NCBI GenBank assembly: GCA_022457065.1
Contig: JAJGBQ010000001.1
Span: 7,502,001-7,566,000 of the forward strand
DNA length: 64,000 bases
Reading direction: 5' to 3'
Origin: Curvularia sp. ZM96
Lineage: Eukaryota > Ascomycota > Dothideomycetes > Pleosporales > Pleosporaceae
Part shown: positions 10,387 to 21,636 of the stretch, in pieces
Numbering within the stretch: position 1 is the first letter of the stretch
Layout: each line of letters starts with the position of its first letter
Program-made: the position numbers and the translations under genes
The notes under the pieces: generated by a model
What the model saw: the letters and a program-made list of their open reading frames with translations, nothing else
Database searches by the model: none
Told to the model about the DNA's origin: nothing

Positions 10387-11688
10387 TCACCGCAGTGGTG
10401 ACGGCGCGCGCCCCTCCACAGGCGTTGGCTCCGTGGTGATTTGTATACTGGGTAGCCGCTCGAGGTTGAGGTTTAGGGCAGGTAATTGCGGTGCCCCGGT
10501 GGTGACGGGACTTTCGTAGTTGGGTGGGTCTTCATAGGCAGGGGCTTCTTCTGCTGGTATGTCTATGTGTGGTGATGGGGCGCTGCTGCCGCTGTGACTT
10601 CTTTCTGGGTTCAGGGGAACGACCTCAAAGCCCTCGCTGTTGCTATGGGAGTGTGCTTGGGAGTTGGTGCGTGAGGCATCGGCAAAGTCGTAGTCGTCGG
10701 ATCCATGAGACGAGACGGATTGTGTGAGAGAGGTTACGGAGAGGCCGCGCTGGTGTGTGTCGTTGGTATAGCCGCGCGACCGACCTTGGCTGGCGAAGGA
10801 GGCGGCAGAGTCGAGGAGGGGACGATTGTCGCTCTCTGAAGAGTTTGCGCGCAGACGTGTGCCGTCGTGTCTTGCAACACCCAAGTCACCATAAGCTACG
10901 GACGAGACTCGTTGTTCGCGGTTTCGTTGTCTTGCCTGGTGCTCTGCGATGAGCATTTGTGACACGGAGAGATCTGCTGCCTCTTCTGCTCTTCGTCGAA
11001 TGTCTGCGAGTGCCTGAACGTCGCCTCGCGCGCGCGCCTCTCTCCGTGCTTGTCGGCGTGCTTCTCGCTCCGCTGCTTCAATTCGCCGTGCCAGTCGTAT
11101 TTGGTATAGGGACTCCATCTCTTCGTCTCGTTGCATTTCTTCTTCATCCTGCGTCTCCGGAAGCTCGATAACATTGTCCATTCCTGCTCGTTCGCCCTCG
11201 CGCCCCAATACCCGTTCGTTCTCCCTCGCGGCGGAAGAGTATGCGGGCAGCGTCATGACACTGCGAATCGAAGTATTCCGATCAACGCCGTTGGTGCGGG
11301 TGGTGCCAATTTGCCTCTCAGGATCTACTGCTCCTGCGCCACTCATCTCGCCGCTTGCTCGGCTCGAGCTTCCGCGGTATTCGGTATCCTGTAAACTGGT
11401 GGAGTAGCCATTGCGATGCGGGCGCTTGCGGAAGTTTTTCCACGAGAACAAGGACGGTAGCTTGTCTTGCTGTGTTTGTTGCGCTTTGCGGGCGTTGGAG
11501 CGGAATTTGCGGTTGACGAGGTATGTGATTAAGAGTATAGTAAAGATAACTATTACAATGATGCCAACCTAGAGATTGTCAAAGGGTTAGCCAGTGTAGA
11601 CTCAGGCGAAGTGTTTGTGTCGCAATAGGCGGGCAAGGCTGGGAGGGACTCAACATACAACAACAAACGTCCGGCTCTGCTTGGACAT
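10387..11688 (-). CDS. Single-pass membrane protein with long charged cytosolic tail
   Basis: Minus strand, two exons: 11688-11659 and 11568-10387, 403 residues. The 90-nt intron (GTATGT to CTAG) splits codons cleanly between ten N-terminal residues (MSKQSRTFVV) and the membrane helix (VGIIVIVIFTILLITYLVNRK), so the helix is at about residues 9-29. The rest is soluble and low-complexity: an Arg/Glu-rich helical block at about 160-220 (RRIEAAEREARRQARREARA), Ser-rich stretches, and a Pro-rich end containing PAYEDPPNYESP, a PPxY-like motif that could bind WW-domain ubiquitin ligases. An in-frame ATG 51 nt upstream (11739) could extend the N terminus by 17 residues. I do not recognise the family. 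Topology with a short outside N terminus is inferred from the positive residues after the helix. Confidence 0.75.
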
Positions 11689-11739
11689 GTCTCGTCCCTC
11701 CAAAGAGTCGCGTCTGACATGCTGTGTAGGCAACAACAT

Positions 11740-12607
11740 GGTACCAGTTTGACTCTGTAACCGGCCCGACCCCAGACGTCAAAAATGTCAACCCAGAAGT
11801 GTCAACGAAGGTTTGTTTTTGGGAATGAGATCACTTGTCCCCGAGTAAGGTGGATCGGCAAGGTCCCAGGCGTCGGTCTTGTTTCGCACTAAGAAATGTC
11901 GAGCCGTTGTGTCGAAATGTTCAAGCAAGCGTCAAGAAGGCCGTGTCTGTGGTCAGGACGCCAGGCGGTACAGGTGTTTAGGACAGGAACAAATGAATGA
12001 TAATGGGGGGAATGCTGCAAGCTATGTTCTGGGCTGCGCCCGGATGCATGCCTTGGCGGCTGGCTGATGATGGACGCGCAGACGCAGTGGTGGGTGATTG
12101 GAAGCGGTGGCCAGGGGCCTGTGGCTGGGGTCCTTGGAATGGGAGACTAAGGAGAAGGCTGCGTGCACCACGTCCAAGTCCAAGGGAGCAGGCCACGACG
12201 AACGACGACTTTGAGGAGTCTCTGAGCGGGGCTTTCGCATCACCGGCGCAACCACCGACTTTACGTACAAACACCTACTCGATTTCTCACATCAGCAGTG
12301 CGAGACAGAGCCTAGGCCGGCCATGTCCAAAAGCCTGTTACTATTTTGGGGCTCGCGGGATTAGGGATACGCTAGCGCCGGATTCTGATTGGAGCCCGTC
12401 TTGCGTAAACGTCACAATTCACATGTGCTGCGCGCCTCGGTTGACTCCTGTGGCACAGACGATCCTACGAAGTACTTGTGGCTGTGGTTTGTGTAAGAGG
12501 ATATGGCATGTACTTTCATCTACCGAAAGCCGTTACTCGGTTATACAACTACGCTTGCTAAAGGGCTGCGAAACAGGGTAAAAAAACATGGCGCGCTCAT
12601 GGACTCA
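11740..12607. other. Intergenic, no gene seen
   Basis: Upstream region of the membrane-protein gene and 3' flank of the proline-rich gene. A 194-codon frame (11997-12581, plus strand) crosses it but lacks any domain and sits in GC-biased sequence. I treat it as chance. Confidence 0.5.
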
Positions 12608-14112
12608 TCAAAACTTCTTATCCAACTTTTTCAAGAAACTACCAATCCCCTTCTCCACCTTGTCTACCCGTTTACCAATGTTGGAATTGCGGGGCGCATT
12701 CGGTTGGTCATGGTTCGTAGTGGCTTCGACCTCGGTTGGCCTGTAGAGTTGCTGATGTATACTCTGTGCTTGTATTTGTGCTTGTCCCTGACCTGCGGTA
12801 CTACCGTATTGGAATTGTGCGTAACCGGGAGAAGCCATTGGCTGATATTGCTGAGGAGGGAAGCCTGGCGAGGGTACGGCCGAATGGGCCGGAGGAGACT
12901 GAGGAGCCGGAGGAAAGCCGGGAGAGCTAGGATAGTTGGCGTACTGCTGAACAGGCATAGTTGAAGTTCGGTTCAATGCCGGTGGAGGAGGAGTGTTGTT
13001 GACTTGGCCTGGAGGAGGTGCAGACGGTGGCGGTGCGAATGAAGGCGGACTCTGCGGCGCACTTGGTATTGATCCTGTAGTGTTTGTTCGCTGCACACCT
13101 GGTGGACCAGTGAAGCCCTGTCCTGGGGCAGGTGGTCCAGGAAAGTATGACCCCGACGTTGGCTGAGGAGCGAAGGAGGTTTGCAACGGGTTGCCATACT
13201 GTGCGATATGCTGGTCATGCGCAGCAGCAGCCCCAAGACCAGTTCCATCGCTGGCATCTTCTGGTGGCGGTGTCTTTTCGCGGTGGGCAATGGGCTCAGG
13301 TGCAGCCGGCGCAGCAGGGTTGTATGCCATCGGGGCATAGTTAGGCGGCTGCTCGTTTGGAGGGGGTGATGTCGGTGCGGGAGCTGTTGGAGGCCCAGGG
13401 AACGATTGCGTTGTGCTGATGCTTGCGCTACGGCTGTTGTGCGATATCGCTGCATTCTCCAGCCTTGCGATGACAGGGCTCAATGCATCATTCTTGTGTT
13501 CCGAGTGTGTTGGGGTGGCGCTGGGATTGCGAACAATCTGCAGCTGGTGTGGTTGGAGCACTCTCCGGATGGAGTCCAGAAAGAGGCCTGCGTCGTCTTG
13601 TGTCCAAAAGTACAGGTCTACCGTATGCAGTCTGTACATGTATTTGCCCTGGTTCAACGGGTCGGGGGTGGGAAGATGCCATTGCGACATGTCTTGATGG
13701 GGGCTCGCGGTTCCATTTTGGCTTTGGAATGCATCGACTGTGAGGGTGAATAAACACGGGTGCTTGTATGTTTGCTCGATCTTCACTGTGTCCAGTTCTG
13801 TGCAGCGGCCGACATTAGCTTTGCGCTATGCAGAGGACTATTTGCGCGAACACTTACGCCCAGCAAAAGCGTCTTGGTTGGGAGTGCCTGCATGGTTTGC
13901 TATTTCTATACGCCCACTCTGGCGCATAGGGTTGTGGTAGAGGTAGACATAGGAGCCCTTGTCGAAGCGGTGGTGCGGGGGGTGCTGGGTAGGTGGGGAA
14001 ATGTAGTAATGTACATCTGCGAAGCTATTGAAAGTTAGAAAGACAGAGTCTCCTAGCCAAGATACAGCACTCACAGGGTCAAGAGTGACACTTCCCCTTG
14101 CTGTGGAGGCAT
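12608..14112 (-). CDS. Proline-rich fungal protein of unknown function
   Basis: Minus strand, three exons: 14112-14075, 14024-13858 and 13797-12608, 464 residues. Intron 1 (50 nt) uses GTGAGT, a TTCTAAC branch point and TAG; intron 2 (60 nt) uses GTAAGT and CAG. The first 150 residues form a globular part with FADVHYYISPP, HHRFDKGSYVYLY, RIEIANHAGTPNQDAF and KYMYRLHTVDLYFWTQDDAGLFLDSIRRVL. The remaining 300 are low-complexity Pro/Gln/Ser with many PP motifs, closing with a short basic helix (KVEKGIGSFLKKLDKKF). I remember this layout as a conserved but unnamed Pezizomycotina family. A TATATA box at 14255-14260 lies about 143 bp upstream of the start on this strand. Confidence 0.8.
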
Positions 14113-14634
14113 CGTGTTAGTGTAGAGGTGTGATTAATGGGGCGTCCAAGATATAGCTGACAGCCCAAGAGGTGGGGAGACGCCTGCAGCTCAGTAATCG
14201 CAGTAAGACGACGAGTTGTTAGCACCCAGGACAATCATGGAGTGAGCAAAGACATATATAGGGCGCAAGGCTGGCATATAAGCGGACCATAGCTCCCACC
14301 AACAGCTGCATAGGCTTCTATTTGTGTCGTCCTCGAAGCGCCCGCCTACTAGTGGGGGTGTTTAGTAGGCGCTGGCCAGCTTCCATCGAATCGCAGTCGC
14401 CGAGGGCAGCTCCACCCGTGACTTGCGGACCTCCGAGCCAATCCAGAAATTTGCGGCATCAACCACCTACGGCACCACCACGCGCAATTGAGTCAAGCTG
14501 CTGCGTCGAGCGTCGCCGCCAGCCCATTCCGCTACTCGGACAGTTGGCCGTCTGTAAAATACAAACCCTCCGGACCATCGCGCCCACCCGTTGCCGCAGC
14601 CCATCGAGGGCAAAATCCCATCAACACCGCCGAC
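14113..14634. promoter_or_regulatory. Divergent promoter region (proline-rich gene / uS8m)
   Basis: A 522-bp spacer between head-to-head genes. It has TATATA at 14255-14260 (minus-strand gene) and CATATAAG at about 14275-14282 (oriented towards uS8m). The open frame preceding uS8m in phase begins with TTG, not ATG, so it is taken as leader. Confidence 0.45.
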
Positions 14635-15240
14635 ATGTCTCTCGTCAACCTAGCACACGTGTGCTCGCACATGCAAAATGCTTCCAAAGCCCGTCTCGGA
14701 CTGACGTCGATACCTGTCTCTAAAATGCATGTCAAGATTGCGCTTGGCCTGCAGCGCGAAGGCTTCCTCTCTTCCGTGACACTGGGCGGACCGACACCAC
14801 CGAAGCCTTTTCTCCTACAAGCGCAACAAGATCCTGAGCAGCTAGAAAAAATGGCACAGAAGCTCAAAGAGGAGCCCTGGCTTGCATATTCGCTCAACAG
14901 CCCGCAAGGAAGCAAGGAGAAGGCGCCCCTAGGCGAAGAGCAGGTCCACGACGTACACGTACCAGAGAACCCAGCGCGGAGGAGATTATGGCTGGGTCTG
15001 AAGTACTGGCAGAATGAACCGGTGCTGAAGAACATGAAGCTCATTTCAAAGCCCACACGGCGGATATGGCTGACGAGCGAAGATCTGGGCAAAATCACAA
15101 GGACACGCGAGTCGAGCTACGTAAAGGGACTGACGCATCCTGGAGAGTGCATGTTCATTACAACAGACAGAGGTGTTCTAGAGGCAAGAGAGTGTGTGGA
15201 GCGGCGACTGGGTGGCATGGCACTTTTCAGAGTGTGGTAG
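14635..15240 (+). CDS. MRPS8: Mitochondrial small-subunit ribosomal protein uS8m
   Basis: Single exon, 201 residues. The start MSLVNLAHVCSHMQNASKAR matches the N terminus typical of fungal uS8m. The two uS8 parts follow: an N-terminal piece with LTSIPVSKMHVKIALGLQREGFL, and a C-terminal RNA-binding piece with RRRLWLGLKYWQNEPVLKNMKLISKPTRRIWL and LTHPGECMFITTDRGVL. The family binds the central domain of mitochondrial 12S-type small rRNA and is needed for small-subunit assembly. The ATG at 14635 has a good context (GCCGACATG). An in-phase open frame extends 49 codons upstream but begins at TTG, so I do not use it. Confidence 0.94.
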   Translation: MSLVNLAHVCSHMQNASKARLGLTSIPVSKMHVKIALGLQREGFLSSVTLGGPTPPKPFLLQAQQDPEQLEKMAQKLKEEPWLAYSLNSPQGSKEKAPLGEEQVHDVHVPENPARRRLWLGLKYWQNEPVLKNMKLISKPTRRIWLTSEDLGKITRTRESSYVKGLTHPGECMFITTDRGVLEARECVERRLGGMALFRVW

Positions 15241-15972
15241 TGGGCATGGGCTATGCATTTGTAACAGACTTTTGTATCAGTAAATGGGAGGGAGAGGAAT
15301 GACATAAGGGGACCAGGCGTGGATTGCTCTGCATCACGCACATGTACAAAGAAAATAAACATCAACTACCTTCTCATGCCACAAGCTATCAGAGACTTTC
15401 TGCTACGAGATTCGCCCTGTCGATCATAGGAAGAACTCGCTAGAAACTTTCTCTGAGGAGAAAGCGTTGCGCATGTAGTGTTAGCTCTAGCGTTGTGATC
15501 GGGCTGCAGCGGTGTAGAGTGTCAAGGACTTAGGGCCGATGCGAGTCAAACGTCACCCTACATGAACCACGGATACCCCGGCTTCAGAGGCTTGTTTTCT
15601 TGCATGGCGACCGGATTGTAAGATTGACATGCTGTTGACGTCTGCAAAACTTGGTTATTGTTATGTCATTTGTTTGTGAGTGTCGACGCTGAAAGTTGAA
15701 ATCATGCTTGAGATTATGTGGCTATCTACAATAAATAAACAATGCAAACGTCGACACTAGGGGATATCCTCATACAACCGTCGTAATCGTGTCGCTTCGT
15801 TCCAAATCTAGTCCAATACTCCCAGGTATTGGCTACATGATGGTATTTCCAAGAAAATTCGTAACATTGTCGCATTCATCCACTCCATGTTCCCAAAGCC
15901 TCCAGTGCCTAAACGTTCATACTCATAATGTTCAGATTAGTGTAAACTTCTCGTGTTCGTGACTGCACGCGC
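15241..15972. other. Intergenic between convergent genes
   Basis: About 730 bp between the tails of uS8m and the MARVEL-like gene. It contains a widely spaced 10-bp inverted repeat (AGTGTCGACG at 15679-15688, CGTCGACACT at 15749-15758) and nothing else I can identify. Confidence 0.6.
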
Positions 15973-16635
15973 TCAAACAACGTAGCTGCGGCGGCTGCGG
16001 CTCCGGCTGCGGGTAGATGAGTAGCGGGGGCTACGAGAGCGGTGGCCGTGACGGGACCGGTGGACTTCGCGCTTGACGATGACGCGATCCTCACGGTGAT
16101 GACGATGGACGAGCAGAGCCAGGATGGAAGTGATGAAGAAGAAGATAATGTTCCTAGAGGCAATGTTAGTGTGAATATAGCGGTCATCGTACGAAAGTAC
16201 CTACATGATTCCAAAAGCCCAAGAGGCCTTGAGCATGGCACACTGACGGTTGACCTCCAAGCCCCAAGTGTTTCCAGTGACGGTGAACAGACCCAAGTCT
16301 GCGCTGTAGACTCCCCTTCGACCCCAGTTGGAGCAGTCTGCATCAGCAATACCTCGGAGCGCATAGACAGCGCCGATGAAGGCGCCAACGAAAAGAAGGT
16401 CGACAAAGGCAACAAACTTGGCCGAGTGTCTTGCGCGTGTGTAGAGGAAGAGCGTGGCCATGACCCATGCTGCTCCGAGCACCGATACGATGAAAAGAAC
16501 GAGGATGGAGGTTGGTGTGAGGAGCTGGCGCGAGTTGTACCAATCGACGAACCAGGCCAACATGCCCAGCGTGGGTATGAGAGTGAGGAACTGGAAGATG
16601 CGCCAGAAAATGAAGGACAGGCCGGAGAAAGACAT
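15973..16635 (-). CDS. MARVEL-like four-helix membrane protein with Arg/Ser-rich tail
   Basis: Minus strand, exons 16635-16205 and 16153-15973, 203 residues. The intron (51 nt) has GTAGGT, CACTAAC and TAG. The order is: helix 1 in IFWRIFQFLTLIPTLGMLAWFV, helix 2 in SILVLFIVSVLGAAWVMATLFLY, helix 3 in FVAFVDLLFVGAFIGAVYAL, a Cys-containing loop with ADCSNW, then helix 4 spanning the splice junction (MNIIFFFITSILALLV). This fits the four-helix MARVEL layout of fungal membrane-organising proteins. The last 45 residues are basic (HRHHREDRV then RSRHGHRSRSPRYSS and RSRSRSRRS), an unusual RS-like tail that should face the cytosol. Assignment to MARVEL rests on topology and the first helix, not on a profile search. 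Confidence 0.85.
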
Positions 16636-18258
16636 GATGGCGGAGGGTGTGGGCAAAGCTGCTGGAGGCAAGAGATGTTTGTCGCAGTAGAAGCCGTAGA
16701 GCAGCCGCTGGGTGAAGCACTGTGGGGTGCAGCAGCAGCAACGCAACGAGGGAAGATGCAAATATGACGAGGCGCAGAAAAACGAAGCGCAAGACGGGGT
16801 GGTTTTTAAAATCCAGAAGGGTCCAGGATCAGTCTTGTCTTCCCTGCGACTGGGCTCCGGCGTGCGACAATGCTCAGGGAGGGACTCGATGTGACGTATG
16901 GTGGACGGAAACCGGGCGCGATACTTTAAAGTGGGCATGGGCGAAGGCGGGGGAGGCTGGTATTGTGTGGCTGGATCGTGCCTTCTGCATTTCCAGCCAA
17001 CCAGCGCACCACCACGCCCCCCAGCCATACCCTCTCGTCTTCAAACACACAAAACCCACACCCACCGGCTCGCGGCCTTGTTTTCGCCAACAGCCGCCTT
17101 CAAACGTGCTCGCAGCGCTAGCCCTCCTGCCGATACCCCAGGGCTGCCACCCTCGATGCGCCCTCGCTACGGCAGGTCGGCGTCCAAGACGCCAGCACAC
17201 ATGGCTGCGCATCGAGTGTGGGCCCAGGCAGCTTGAACAGCTGTCGGCGCCCAACCCACTTCCCGTGTCTGCAAGGCAACGAGCGCCGAAAGATAGCGTC
17301 CAGACCAGCATTCCCCGGCTCCCGCATGCAGGATGCCTCTCGCTCATCACCCAGCGCTTCGGGCCCAAGCTCCCCATACCAGAGGGTGCGGGCCTTGTGC
17401 CTTTTCAGGGCTTGTGGGATGGCTATATTACTGGCATCCTCTTGGACAAGAGGCCTTGTTGGCAACATCCGAAACCTACTCCGTACCGTGCCGCCTCTGT
17501 TTCTAATTGCACGTGGACGGCATCACTGACGCATAGGAACACTCCAATCAGCCGGCTTGTCATCGTACGCAACTGGGTCCAGACACCCGGTGCCCACACT
17601 GCTATTGGTCTCGGTGTCTGGCCGTGCAGCCTTCCTGCAAAGCTGTCGCTTTTTCTCAGTGGCGGCTCGCTTCCGGATGAACATGCAGCAACCGGTAGGC
17701 GTAAGGTCCTTATCAGCAGCCAGACCGCATTTGATACTGCCCTGTGCTCCGCATCCTGACAGGCGGGACGGGCACATAGACATCAACCTTCGAGAACTGC
17801 TAGGTTCAATATGTACTGTACAGCCCCAGCTTATGCAGCTGCAGGCGACCTGGTCGATCTCAAATCCATCGCTCGCTCCGCTCTCCTGATCTCTTACTCG
17901 TGTCCTTCGGACCCTGTGTTGTTTTGATGCCTCTTTGCGGCACAGCCGTACATTGTTCCAGCTGCGCTCTTGTCTTTCCCCTGTTCAATTGAGTACCCCC
18001 ATTCTAGCAGATCTTCCCGACATCTATTGTTCTTTTGTTCATGACACTTGGATCATGCGAATGAACTGGAGTATCGACCAAAACCAGTGACACAGCAAGC
18101 AGCGGCACAGCCTGATCCCACAGCATCCACATCCTTGATAGATTCGCCAGAAGAGGTTTTCCAGATATCCGGTACTGCTCACAGACGACATCACAGCCTT
18201 ATCAAGAACACACCTTCAAACTCAAACAAAGGGGTTCCATCAACAATATCGCTAAAAC
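16636..18258. other. Divergent upstream region, no reliable gene
   Basis: About 1.6 kb between the starts of the MARVEL-like gene and the DUF8004-like gene. A 345-codon plus-strand frame (16722-17759) covers much of it. Its composition (Pro, Arg, Cys, Trp, His scattered without order) suggests chance in GC-rich DNA. The end, 17880-18258, is CT-rich and probably the leader of the next gene. Confidence 0.5.
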
Positions 18259-21200
18259 ATGTCGGCACGAGGCGCTCGGAGTCGGAAAGTCCAGCAAAAG
18301 GAAGTAGAGAAAAAGGAGAAAAAGGGTTTAGCGAAAGGGAAAGCACCCGAGCCAATCCTTGAAGACCATGATGCATTCATAGAATGGCAGCCATCCCCCA
18401 GCTCCAACAACCCAAGGAGCGGCATCTCTCGTTCTCTCACAGTGTCCAGTAGTAACACAGAGACTTCATCCGAGAGTCGATCCAGACCAATAAAATCACC
18501 AACAGCCGATTCGACCTCTGTGTCTGACATGTCTTCAAAAGGCAAAGAGAACACGAGATATCAGACCAAAGGCAAGGATACGAAAGCACCGCGTGGTAGA
18601 GGTGGAGGCGTCCCGGCGAAGAAAACTGTTGCGCCTTCTCCTGCATCGCCGGTGTTCCGGTCCGAGTCAGCGGCTTCCAATCCCTTGCCGCTGAACCAAA
18701 AGACGTGGATGAATTTCAAAATATGGCAAGGAGGCAAAGACGGAATGCGCCCATATGGAGGGTTTGAATATGTAGGTTCTCGCTACTGACTCGTAGTGTT
18801 ACGTTAGTCTGACGCATTGCGCTAGGATGAAGACATGCAGCACGGAAGCGTGCTCATCTACTTCAAAGAGGAGCAAGTGGACGAAGACCGCCCAGTACCC
18901 TCTATAAGAGCAGAACTGGAGGTACTGCAGAATGCAGGCTCTACGTGGCTGAAAAATGCTCTGCTCTACAGCAAGATAGACGATAATGACGTTGATGACT
19001 GGACACTTTCTGGAAGCGCAAGTTCAGCATCTGAACCATTTTCACCAAACTTCCCGCCATCTGTCCCAACACGAATGCTAGGTCCAACTTCTCCAGGCGG
19101 AAGATCCCCACCGCCCTTTAATATCAACCAAGCACATACTAGTATAGACTCCAGAGCTACTTCTAGAAGCCGACATGTAGATGGTTCTAACTCGCCTTCT
19201 TTGTTTGGTCAGACCAACAAACGCACTGCCACTCATGAGATATGGTTCACTGCGCCAAGCAAAGTGAAGACACCTCAGGCACAAAGACTACACTTTGTCG
19301 CCATTCGCAATTTTTTGGCAATGCTGCATGGCAAGCCCATTGTTGGGTCAGACGTGTATGAAATGCTCTGTACACTGCAACCAGAGATACAAGTAATGTA
19401 CGATCTGGATACAGACACCAGATCAGGCATGACGGCTCAGGAGCGCAGCGTACAAATGATCACAAACTACCTAGGCCAACATGGATTAGACGACTTGCGC
19501 AATAATGTACGGCATGCTCTAGGACTTCTCGCATGGGCAGAGCAAGACGGTGTGAAATGGAGACAAGGCTACCTCGAGAGCTTTGTCCATCTATGCGGTG
19601 TCATGACACCAGAGCTTGAAGATCGCCCAGAGTTCAAACGTTTGTCTGTCGTCACCAGAAGAAACCTAGGCATTGCTGCAAAAACACTAAAGCTCCGCGT
19701 GATGGAAGCGGAGGACAAGTTGTCAAGTTTCGACTTCAGCGGCCTATGGGAAGGGACGCCAAAGGCAAACAATAGTCCGGTTTACCAGAGCTATCAGGAT
19801 TTTCGACGATTTCTCACTTCTCACTTCACCCACATCTACGGTAACTGGCCACCTAGTTCCGACAAGACCTGGCTCAATCGCAAAGTTGTACAAGGACTCC
19901 AAGAGGACTTCGGGTCTCTGTACGATTATTTGGTTGATCGAGATGTAGTTTGGAACCCACGTGAGGAGCGTGCAACCAGGAAATGGGAAATGGCCCATCG
20001 CAAGAAGGATGGTTTCAGCGCCGACCTACCGGAACTCGGGATGACGGACATGCTCGTCACGTACGACGCCAAGAATGGCTATGCGCATATCCCACATCCC
20101 TACCCGCTGCTACCAAGGGAGGTACCGAAGGATGCCAAGGACAAAGAGAAGAAGGGATTCTTTGCGTCGTTGAAGAAGGAAAAGTCCAAGGATGCTACAA
20201 AAGATGCGAAGGCTCATTTACAGCTCTCTATCGTCTTCAGCGATGCGACGAATATTGAAAAATTGGAGGGCAACTTCAATGGTAAGCTGGCACCCTCAAA
20301 AGCTTACCATGAGTTTGAACTAACAACTGTACTAGGATCTACGCTGATCGATAAATTCGAACAGTATGAACTCACAACGAACCTGAAACAAATGTCGCCT
20401 CGCGAAGCACGTCTGGGGCGGTGGGTACTCCTCTATGGAATTCTTCAAGTCCTCTCCACCCTCTCTGTCGATGTCCAAGGTCTCAAGTATAGTGAAGGTG
20501 TCCGATATTTCCTCAATACAGACCTGAAGCGTCTGCCTGAATGGGTCAGTAACGGCCAGATGGAGCACCTGGAAGCCACACAACAACGATCATGGTGCTG
20601 GCAGCGGGCGTGGGACCCCGTGCCTGTCCCAAGCGCACCCGTGGAGCTCGAGGCTCCATTGGGTAATGAGCGTACTATGCGATACAACACGTTCCGCGAC
20701 GCTGAGGCAGCAGGGCATACCTTTCTTAGCCCACCACCTCAACACGCACTACCGCCGCCGCCACCTAGTCTCGATGGCGTAACCCTGATGCAGAACGAAA
20801 TCCAACGTCTTGGTGAGAAAATCGACAACTTCTCTCTCTCAAACAATGACAGACCTAATGCGCGTCAAGACTTTGAATCGGAGATGCAGGATGGGCTCCG
20901 TGATCGAAAACCACGATTGCAAGGCGAGACGTTCGGCCCACAAGCAGCACGCAATAGCCATCGTGACAGGACCAGTACAAACAACAACGGCGTTCCCCTG
21001 AACACGCGCATGGACTCACTCGGCCGCCACAGAGAATCGAATCTCCACCCACCTAGAAGCCAATCTCGCATGGAAGACATGTTCCACCTTACTGGGCCCG
21101 GCTTTGATGACGTGAATAGCATCTCCTTCCTGGACCGCCAGCAACATGCTCTGCTGCAACATCCGCCGAGTCTCTCGCTGCAAAGGCACAACAATCATAT

Positions 21201-21402
21201 CAGTGCAGACACGGATCTAGGAAGCTATCCTTTCAGCTCGAGTGAGATGCAGTGGCCAGTTCCGCCGGGGTACGCTGAGAGCAATGCAAATGCACGGTAT
21301 AGGGATAGTACGGTGCTGGGTAGGGGGGATGAGAGGGAGGATGTGATGGGGGTGAGGATGGGTCAGCGAAGGGCGCATGATAGGAGTGGGTGGGATCGAT
21401 GA
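18259..21402 (+). CDS. DUF8004-like fungal protein, three exons
   Basis: Exons 18259-18771, 18826-20281 and 20336-21402, 1011 residues. Intron 1 is 54 nt (GTAGGT to GCTAG). Intron 2, also 54 nt, has GTAAGC, AACTAAC and TAG; it has no in-frame stop, so a reader ignoring it would insert 18 residues (starting KLAPSKAYHE). The first 150 residues are basic and Ser-rich. A conserved core begins near NQKTWMNFKIWQGGKDGMRPYGG and runs with HEIWFTAPSKVKTPQAQRLHFVAIRNFLAMLHGKP and GLLAWAEQDGVKWRQGY. It continues through RKVVQGLQEDFGSLYDYLVDRDVVW to LGRWVLLYGILQVLSTLSVDV. The last 230 residues are disordered. I recall this core as fungal DUF8004; the name needs a profile search. Function is unknown. A Lys-rich insert sits at about residues 610-640 (KDKEKKGFFASLKKEKSKD). 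Confidence 0.85.
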
Positions 21403-21636
21403 GGTTTGTATGGGGGTCAGGGGTAACGGACAAAAAAGGAGGGGGGGATAAAGGCAACAATTTCGCGGGTGTAGGATCACCAAATACCCTTTGTCGTTGT
21501 TTTCGCTTTTTCTATCTTGGTTCATAAAAATTACTGAGGTCAATAACTGTTGGGATGATGCATTGTCTTGGTGTGGATACAAAAAGTATGCACTGGATAT
21601 AATAATATTTCTTCATTAGTTATATGTACTCCACAT

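Noticed and set aside
14488..14634. 49-codon N-terminal extension of uS8m
   Set aside because: The frame opens with TTG, and the ATG at 14635 matches the conserved family start.
15679..15758. 10-bp inverted repeat separated by 60 bp
   Set aside because: Short arms containing the self-complementary GTCGAC; no sign of a mobile element or target duplication.
16722..17759. 345-codon plus-strand open frame upstream of the DUF8004-like gene
   Set aside because: It has random-looking composition with scattered Trp, Cys and His, no domain, and overlapping frames on both strands. GC-rich promoter DNA explains it.
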